Below are positions 56,330 to 64,000 of a stretch of 64,000 bases of DNA, piece after piece. Source of the stretch: Loripinus fragilis (lineage: Eukaryota; Mollusca; Bivalvia; Lucinida; Lucinidae); the NCBI GenBank assembly GCA_964019695.1, contig OZ026517.1, positions 77,913,252-77,977,251 of the forward strand. Direction: 5' to 3'. The stretch's first letter is position 1; each line of letters begins with the position of its first letter. A model generated the notes under the pieces. That model did not search any database, was not told the DNA's origin, and saw only the letters and a program-made list of their open reading frames with translations. The position numbers and the translations under genes were made by a program.

Positions 56330-59096
56330 TATAGTCTTTGAATGAAACTAACATTTTTGACCGGCTTTTAGATTCTGTTGTACTGATTGAGAGCAAATCG
56401 CAATTTCCCTCTAATTTGATTATATGTGGCGATTTTAACAGCCGCACGTCTACAAATGCAGATTTTGTCGAGGAGGACCAGACTTGTCTGTCCTGCCTGA
56501 TGATTATGTGCCTGATAGATATATGTCACGCTATTCACAGGACAAAGGTCATGTGAATAATAACGGGTTGCTTTTGCTAGATTTTTGTAAACAGACAGGT
56601 GTGCGAATTATGAATGGAAGGGTTGGAAGCGATAGAGGGGTAGGTAAATACACTTTTGTTGGTAGTAGGGGTAGTAGTGTAGTCAATTATGTATTGACAT
56701 CACAAGAATTATTCAATCTGATAGAAGATTTTGATGTACAGGAGCCAAACATTATGTCAGATCATTGCCTTGTTAATTTTTCTTTCAATTTTGATATTCA
56801 ATGTAGTAATGATGCACAGTCAGAATGTGACAAAAAAGTTACTGGTAAGTATGCTTGGAAACCTGAGTATAAGGCACATTTTGTAAATTCTTTACAATTA
56901 AATTCAACAAAGGATAAATTAAACATTTTAGATAGTAAAATATCAGAATCATCAAGCCATGAAGATGTCACAACATGTTTATCTGTCTTTTCCAACATAA
57001 TTAATGACATTGCTGAACCAATTTTTAAACGTATCAAACCCAAAGATTGGGAACACGAGGAATTTTCTAACAGCAACGCTAATCCATGGTACAATGACGA
57101 ATGTAGAGGTAAGAAATTTGTGTTCCTGCATACATTAAACGCATACAGAGAATCTCAAACAGATGAGACTAGAACAGCAATGGTAAAGGCAAGATCTGAA
57201 TATAAATCTTTAATAAGGCAATGCAGGTACAACTATGACAAAGAAAAAACGTCTCGTTTTATTACAGCAAAACACAAGAATGCTAGGATGTATTGGAATA
57301 TGTTGAAAGAAGCTGTCGGAGGGTTATATTATACCATTGCATAAAAAGGGTAGTATACATGATGTAGAAAACTATAGAGGTATTACTTTGCTTAGCACAC
57401 TGGGAAAACTGTTCACAAGGGTCCTCAATAATAGGTTGTCAGATTGGGCAGAATCATACTATGTTCTGACAGAAGCACAAGCTGGGTTCAGGGCACATAT
57501 GGGTACTGTAGATAATAGTTTTGTATTACATGGCTTAATCTCACATTTGTTAAATCATGGAAAGAAGTAATATTGTGCCTTTGTCGATTTTACAAAAGCT
57601 TTTGACTATATTGTACGTGATAATCTGTGGTATAAGCTGATAAAACTTGGTCTCAGAGGAAATATTATTAATATCATAAAGTCTATGTATTCAAGTGTCA
57701 AATCTAGAGTTAAGTTTAATAATAACTTGGGTAACGAATTCTATTGTAACTTAGGAGTAAGACAAGGTGAATGCTTATCTCCATTACTTTTCTCTTTGTT
57801 TCTTAATGACATTGAAGAGCATTTTATTATTTCAGGTGCAGAGGGATTAGATATTCATATGTTTAAGATATTCATGTTGCTATATGCAGACGATATTATA
57901 GTATTTTCAAATTCTCCAGAGGAACTTCAAAAAAGTTTGGACTTATTATCAGTTTATTGTAAAAGGTGGAAAATGAGCATTAATGTTGCAAAAACTAAGG
58001 TGATGGTTTTTCGAAAGGGTGGAATGTTGCCAAGAAATCTAAGTTTTGTCTATAATGGTACCCAATTAGAAATAGTTAGGAGTTTTAAATATCTTGGTAT
58101 TGTGTTTACGGTAGGGGGTTCTTTTGCAGAAGCTCAGCATACACTTGCAGGACAGGCACAAAAGGCTATATTTCAACTGCATAAATATCTTTATAAAAAT
58201 TCACTTTCATTCCACCTAAATATAAACTAGATCTTTTCAATAAATTAGTTACGCCTATTTTAAACTATGGTTGTGAGGTTTGGGGGTTTTGTCAGGCTAA
58301 TGCAATAGAAAGAGTTCATTTACAATTTTGTAAAAAGCTCTTAGGGATCAAGAAAACAACTCAAAATGATTTTGTGTATGGTGAACTTGGACGGACTAGA
58401 TATGTAACAAGGCGTTATTTTATTATTGTAAAGTACTGGTTTAAGATTCTAACAGCAGAAGATAACAAATATATCATAATTGTATATGACATGATGCTCA
58501 GAGATAGTGAATTACTCCCAGACAAAGTAAATTGGGTTTCTCTTTTACGTCATCTTCTTATGTCACTTGGTTTTTATGAAGTTTGGTTAAATCCAGGGGT
58601 AGGTGACTGCAATAGGTTTCTCATGACTTTGAAACAAAGGCTTACCGATAATTTTATTCAGAACTGGAGATCAAGATTAGACTCTTCGACAAGAGCAATT
58701 TTCTTTAAACATATTGCTGTTTTTCAATTACAACCGTACCTTGATTTAATCAATGTTCAAAAATTTAGTCAGATATTAAGTAGGCTTAGAATGTCTTCAC
58801 ATCGACTGGAAATAGAAGCTGGAAGATAGGTTAAACCAAATAGTATACCAGTAGATGATAGAAAGTGTGCTATTTGTTTGATTTTGGAAGATGAATATCA
58901 TTTTGTATTAGAATGTGAAATATATAAAGACTTACGTTCGAAATACATTGCACCCTATTACTGGAGACGACCAAATATGTTTAAATTTATTGAGCTCCTT
59001 AATACAAATAATTGTAATAAGCTTCGTAGATTATGTTCTTATGTTTTTCATGCCTTTAACATGCGAACTGAGAAGTTGTACAACCAGGGTCACTAA
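56330..59096 (+). pseudogene. Decayed APE-type LINE ORF2 with internal deletion
   Basis: Endonuclease: NLIICGDFNSRTSTNADFVE, a frameshift near 56470, then KYTFVGSRGSSVVNYVLTS and IMSDHCLV. Linker: NPWYNDECRGKK and RMYWNMLKEAVGG. A deletion at about 57325-57335 removes the RT N-terminus. RT: ENYRGITLLSTLGKLFTRVL, EAQAGFRAHMGTVDNSFVLH, TAA at 57568-57570, AFVDFTKAFDYIVRDNLWYK, LGVRQGECLSPLLFSLFLND and the catalytic YADD. A frameshift near 58205 leads to YGCEVWGFCQANAIERVHLQ and a C-terminal CAICL...H..LEC zinc-like motif, with TAG at 58827-58829 between. The stop is at 59094-59096. The YRGITLLS...QGECLSP sequence type differs from LINE B, so it is another clade. Confidence 0.9.
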
Positions 59097-59945
59097 GTAT
59101 ATCAGATTATTGAAGATATAAGGAATATTTAGATTTTTATACATGAGAACGGCGTAGACCCATATGGGACTGCACCAAAAGGAAAAAATCCCATCAGGGC
59201 CGGCGTGGTTTGTAACGGAAACCTAGATAAGTGAAAATTTTGGTAAGTGATTAACACAATACATGCAATGCTAATTAGGGCCTTCCACATTTTCTGCTAT
59301 ACCGGTTCAATGGCGTCTTTGGTCCTTGTGGCCAACCGTCTTCTGTGCGGCAATTGAGCTTGACGTTGACGGCACTTGGACCATAGACGCTATTGAACTT
59401 GCTGGCGGCAACTTATTAGGATTTTATACTTCTCGATAATTCCATTTGATTATGGGATAAATTATTGCAGTTGTAGATATACATATAAGTACTGGCTTTT
59501 ACTTGAGCTCATTAAGAAAAACAAATCCTAATAGCTTCGTAGATTATGCTTTTCATGACTTTAAGCTGCGAACTGAGTAGTTGTTAAGTTTATCAGAGTA
59601 TCGAAGATACAAGAAATAGTTAGATTTTATACACGAGCACGGCGTAGACCCATGTGGGACTGCTCCGAACGGAACAGTTCCACAAGGGCCGCCGACGTGT
59701 TTTCAAATTAAAAAACCTAGAAACAGTTTACATATTAATGCTGTACAGGTTCTATGGCATCTTTGATTCTTGTGACCAACCGTCTTCTGTGCGGCAATTG
59801 AGCTTGACGTTGACGGCACTTGAACCATAGACGCTATTGAATTTGCTGGCGGCAACATATTAGGATTTGACTGCTTGATAATTCCTTTGTTTGATTATGA
59901 GATAAAATAATTGCTGTTGAAGATATACTTATAAGTACTAGCTTT
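59097..59945 (+). repeat. LINE 3'UTR, tandemly duplicated
   Basis: Positions about 59020-59510 and 59520-59945 are direct copies, about 80% identical, sharing ACGGCGTAGACCCATRTGGG, CCGTCTTCTGTGCGGCAATT and GAGCTTGACGTTGACGGCAC. The second begins inside the end of the ORF (remnant of CNKLRRLCSYVFHAFNMRTE). This indicates a second 3'-end insertion or a tandem duplication. Confidence 0.75.
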
Positions 59946-60196
59946 TATGTAAATTGATTATTTATCCGTATTTGTGGCTGTTCGACAAAGCGAGGAGGTG
60001 CATCTTAGTACCGAGTAAGTGAAGGTATCTACATATTCACTTGTTTCCCGTATTTTAATATCATGGTATGATCTAAGCTGCTACTTGCGAAAAAGGCATG
60101 GACCAGCATGTGCATATGCGTACAGGCTGGTAGATGCCTTTGGTATTGACGATAATTATAATGATTATACCTATCAAAGATCATAGGTGGTGTCAT

Positions 60197-60200
<4 letters not shown>

Positions 60201-60251
<51 letters not shown>
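60201..60251. repeat. (GA)n microsatellite
   Basis: About 25 GA repeats. Confidence 0.95.
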
Positions 60252-60254
<3 letters not shown>

Positions 60255-62054
60255 TGGCATGATCATGTACCCAATGACTCTTTGACTTATATTTCGTTTC
60301 GATAAGTTGAAGAGCCGGGACTGGATTATTGTATCTACTTTGATAGGCTACTTTCAAATTGTAAACCACACCTGTTATTATACTGTTATTATACTATTAC
60401 ACTAACTATATCTATAATAGAATTACATAAGGGGGATTACCTAACCCATATTCGCCCCATGTCCTTTTGTGGGACATCAGTAAACAGTACATAACCAGAT
60501 CAGAAGTCGCAGGATGCAGCGTCGATCAGATTCTTTACTGTTTGTTAACAAAATGTAATATTAAAAAAATGTAAAATGCTATCCAGCATATCTCATAAAG
60601 CTGAAATGGATTAGTCCAATTGATAAAGGTTCCGGTTGACATAAAATGTGTAAAAAAAAAAAAAGAAAAAAAAAGTTACTATTCCACAAGTCGTTTATGG
60701 TAAATCCCAAAACCGTTATAACTTTCAATAAGTGAAGGATCTACTGATATATTGAAATTAAGTATTAATACATATTATATCCCCCTGTCGAAATCTCCTT
60801 GTTGAATAGTAACAGTGCATTCTCTTGAAGATAATAATAAGTGCACATGCATGGCCGATATTTTATATAGAAGTTATTATATTTGTATGTGGTAAGCGGA
60901 TATGAAGTAGTTTCAACGAAACAACTGCCAGCACTCCCCAGGCAGCACTCTCCCACTTTGAGTGTTCTTCACAGATATCTGTATTAAAAACAGCACAGAT
61001 TCAGACTAGCTGGCTTCTGACAAAACAGCTGATCAGGATCAGTTCTAGTTTCTACACTGTTTGTAAGAAAACATTTTTACTGGAATATAACTGAACAATG
61101 TCCCAATAAGGTGGTGCGTTGTACATATACCTGGCTTAGTGTTAACGTGCACGTTTCACTCCAGTAGAAGACTGTCCTTAATCGCTTGATAGAACTGCAT
61201 CAAAGAGTCTTTCATGCACATCCTCACATATATATGATATACTGGCAATCCAGGCTACAGCCAACTGTTTATAGAAACCTGTTGTGGTTGCTTGTTGGAT
61301 TTATCTCTATGAGATATCCAACTTGCAATCAAATTTGGACTTTAAACACCTTCTCCACGAAATTGAGAATATTAGGTCAAAGCAACATATATCATATCTA
61401 TCCACACTGCTAAAATTACGATTATTACTGTTTTCACTGTCTTTGTTAGGATTTCATCTTATTGTATATGTTGTTTGTATCCTAATGGGCTTCACAGCCT
61501 TTGGACTTGGAAATAAAAGCTATCTATCTATATATTGTAATAAAAAAAAGTGAAATCTTATCTATTTTCGGTTATGATGTCGGTGTGCCGCGGTCCCAGC
61601 GCACAAGGCATATATAAAGTGAAATCTTAAAAAATAATGCATGTTTATATACATGATATACGTGTGTTGTTATTTCAGTTCACGTCGTCCTAGTGATGTT
61701 GGGTCAACCGTGACTAATTGCTCTTGCACTTTATTAAGGTAACTGGACATCTAGGCCCCTAACAAACTCGGCCCCTTTGCATTTGCAAGGGACTTATACC
61801 CAGATTAGCCCTGGCATAACGTGGAATTATCTGGACATTATGATGGTATTCCAGAAACAGTCTTTTAAAAACGTTATTTTGAAAAAGAAAAAAAAGCGAA
61901 TTACAAAACACGCGAAAAACTATTATGCTTTAACGTTGATCTATAGCAGCATGAACATAAAATACCCTCTCAAAACATCATTTCAAACTCTCTTTTTCTG
62001 TGTTAGAATCCCATATTTCTACGAAAAATCTCCTTGGAAAAATGTGGATGTTTT
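60252..62054. other. Right interior of the 7.3-kb element, unassigned
   Basis: AT-rich. ORFs of 63-114 codons have no recognisable motif. The stretch ending TCTATCTATATATTG at 61522-61536 resembles a LINE 3' tail, but no reverse transcriptase is present. Confidence 0.35.
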
Positions 62055-62168
62055 ATGGGGACGTTTTGAACAATCTTTTTTCGTGTTTTGGGACGTTTTG
62101 ACCAACTCGGGGACGTTTTGACTAGGGGACGTTTTGACTTGCACCCCTAATTACCTAAAGTAATTGGA

Positions 62169-62278
62169 CGTGCCCGCCTGCGTTCCTACATTCCTGCCTG
62201 CCTGCCTGCCAGCCTGTCGGTACTCCCGCCCGCCGGCCTGCCTGCCTGCATTCCTGCCTGCCCGTCCGTCAGCCTGCA
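62169..62278. repeat. CCTG-rich microsatellite
   Basis: Degenerate (CCTG)n with CCGTCCGTC and CCCGCCCG interruptions, immediately outside the target duplication of the 7.3-kb element. Confidence 0.85.
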
Positions 62279-62399
62279 AGGTGGATATATAAATATTGTG
62301 CAGTCATATTTGTGAAAATCCACGCATATTAATTAGGCCTTTCAAGGGCTTTTAAAAATCATCACATAATTCATGTATATAGTTATATTTTGTTAACTG

Positions 62400-63430
62400 T
62401 CAACCTCTCGCAAAACGTATAAGCTGTGAAATATATACACCATAGGAAGGGGAGCGAGGAACATCTCCATCAAGAATGGGAAATTTACAATTTCAAAATT
62501 AAAATCATCCCGTTTATCATGAATCTTAGATGAAACTATGCCATTCGTTATGGACAAGTCCAAGTCCAAAAACGGGTCTTCAGTATTAGAAGAGTTTGCC
62601 TTATTTAGCTAATGTTTGGTGGGGTATATCTAACCTACCATTTGTTCAAAATAAGGAGTATCAATATTAAGCAAGTCATCTAAATATCTGGAGGTTGAGT
62701 TAAAAGCTTCAATAACATCAGTTTGATTATTGTCTGACAGAGACAACCTCAAGTCTCTCTCATAACAAAACAAAAACAAATCTGCAACAAGAGGAGCACA
62801 ATTAGTACCCATTGGAATACCTACAATTTGTCTTTATTATTTCAAGCCAAATCTTATAAATATATTGTTCAAAAGATAATGGAGAGCATGACACATTTTC
62901 TGATATGACCATACCTTATATCGTTTAGATTGTTCAGAAGTAAAAAAGGCACCATTCTCATTACACGCAAAATTTGAATGAATTTGTAATAGACCAAAAT
63001 ATTTTTTACCATTCCTCTCATAAACTGTTGTACAATATTTCATAACATGGTTTTTAATCATAGTGAGGAAAGAAGTCGAAAGTCTAGAGAACTCGGTAGT
63101 AGTACATGAACTAGAATTAGCAATAAAATGTGACATATAGGGTCGTTTATGAAGTTTAGGTAACCAGTATAACGTAAGAAGTTTGCTATGATCCTCATGA
63201 ACAAACACACCAAACTTAACCACCATATGGAGTTGATGCCTATCAACATATTGTATGCCACAGTCTCTCTCTCTCTTCTGAAGATAAATCATAAAGAACA
63301 TCAGTTGATCTTCAATCAAGATCAGAATTAGTAACTACAGAAAATTGTCTATCATTCACGTAAGATTTAATCATTGATTTACAACATAAATGTTTGCAAC
63401 AGCTACACCTCTTGGCATTGCACTTAGAAA
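62400..63430 (-). pseudogene. Penelope-like element remnant, N-terminal GIY-YIG (Naiad type)
   Basis: Minus strand, in order: Cys-rich CNAKRCSCCKHLCCKSM, then YVNDRQFSVVTNSDLD, an in-frame TGA (63314-63312) and RSTDVLYDLS. A (GA)n frameshift follows (63262-63277), then CGIQYV, the YVG-type end of a GIY-YIG nuclease motif. A junction at about 63190 leads into the RT: LYWLPKLHKRPYMSHFIANS, SSCTTTEFSRLSTSFL and, after shifts, MGTNCAPLVADLFLFCYERD, STSRYLDDLLNID (catalytic DD), PFLDLDLSI and KIHDKRDDF to SYGVYISQLIRFAR. LHKRPY...FIANSS and TSRYLDDLLNID are Penelope-like RT signatures. Nuclease before RT is the permuted order of Naiad elements (known to be abundant in clams). Several stops and shifts; not functional. 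Confidence 0.82.
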
Positions 63431-63689
63431 TAGAGTGGATTCACTACACTTCTTCTATGCTTACTTCTAGAGTTCCTAAGTACTGGTGACCAGAAAAGCG
63501 AACTGTTAAGTGGTTTCTAAAAGGGCAGAGCCAGAAACTCCATGCATATTAATTTTAGTGGCCGAATGAAGTTTCAGAGGTTAAACATAATAGATGGTAA
63601 CATAGAAGTATGTCTATTGATGGGCTGTGGAATCTGTATAGAAGAATCAGAATCTAACCAAAGAGGAGAGAGTAAAATATTAACTGTTT

Positions 63690-64000
63690 TCAGCTCACCT
63701 GAGCTGAAGGTTCAAGGTGAGCTGTTGTGATCCATCTTTGTCCGTCGTCCGTCTGTGGTCCATCCGTCGTCAATCCGCTTCTGAGAATATGTGAAATTTG
63801 CAACAACGGTGGCATCCGTGTCCCCTTGACACATTTCTAGTTTCAGAATTAAACAAAGGAAGAAAAACACTATTTTCTGTATATTTGAAAATTTAGTAAG
63901 CTTAGTAAACTCAGTAATGTAGAACTCTGATAAAACTAAGAAAAGCGGTTAGGTTATGTATAAACATCATAAATAATCCAAGTAAAGAAAGTATAATTCT
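63690..64000 (-). repeat. Edge of a dispersed repeat beginning with the AGCTCAC hairpin
   Basis: The hairpin AGCTCACCTGAGCTGAAGG...GGTGAGCT (63692-63724) is followed by TCCGTCGTCCGTC and CATCCGTCGTCAATCCG. This is the inverted counterpart of the ends at 38482 and 43367. It continues past the window edge. Confidence 0.6.

Larger units (their letters stand above)
54831..62146. mobile_element. 7.3-kb element with subrepeat TIRs and 9-bp target duplication
   Basis: The left TIR (54831-54955) holds tandem copies of GTCAAAACGTCCC; the right TIR (about 62055-62146) holds the inverted GGGACGTTTTGAC copies. The outer ends are GGATTACAGTCAAAACGTCC and (inverted) GGGTGCAAGTCAAAACGTCC. CTAATTACC flanks both sides (54822-54830, 62147-62155). 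An 8-9 bp duplication with subrepeat TIRs suggests MULE- or KDZ/Zisupton-type mobilisation; no transposase is present. The interior is invaded by a LINE (56330-59945), so this is an older, non-autonomous copy. Confidence 0.85.

Noticed and set aside
56484..57344. 286-codon ORF as a cellular gene
   Set aside because: It is the endonuclease part of a decayed LINE (SDHCLV, followed by RT motifs).

Overview
The window looks like intron-rich, repeat-laden DNA of a bivalve mollusc, most likely a clam. The reasons are metazoan splice signals, APE-type LINEs, tRNA-derived SINEs, a Penelope-like element of the kind abundant in clams, and several short palindromic dispersed repeats that I associate with heterodont bivalves. 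The species assignment is inference; no rRNA, tRNA gene or mitochondrial marker is present to fix it.

Left half (about 1.5 to 32.1 kb): one cellular gene can be supported. It lies on the minus strand and is an orthologue of GDAP2 (macro domain plus CRAL-TRIO/Sec14 protein). I could place six coding exons with consistent phases and GT/AG sites: 31859-32052, 25194-25336, 11652-11805, 10522-10610, 7745-7821 and 1531-1690. They encode the first 272 residues, the whole macro domain. The Sec14 half lies beyond the left edge. The introns are filled with six unrelated tandem-repeat systems (63-, 44-, 75-, 58-, 48- and about 10-bp units) and with nested DNA transposons. The most unusual is a 63-bp array that is a tandem duplication of the 3' end of coding exon 2 together with its splice donor. 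It yields a ladder of in-frame alternative donors and has later been split by a 3.7-kb insertion.

Middle (32.1 to 48.2 kb): no supported gene. It holds TIR elements, SINEs and two long degenerate tandem families (34.5-35.4 and 35.5-38.5 kb). It also holds a 9.6-kb element (38549-48133) with over 100-bp TIRs and a 5-bp target duplication. Nested inside that is a 2.7-kb element, also starting CAC and also with a 5-bp duplication.

Right half (48.2 to 64 kb): a LINE inserted antisense into another LINE; an almost perfect 1.1-kb palindrome flanked by an 8-bp target duplication; a 7.3-kb element whose TIRs are tandem copies of a GTCAAAACGTCCC motif with a 9-bp target duplication and a decayed LINE inside; and a decayed Penelope-like (Naiad-type) copy with an in-frame TGA exactly at a conserved Cys.

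Nothing here is organised like a bacterial operon or CRISPR locus. Long ORFs inside arrays are by-products of repeat units whose length is divisible by three.
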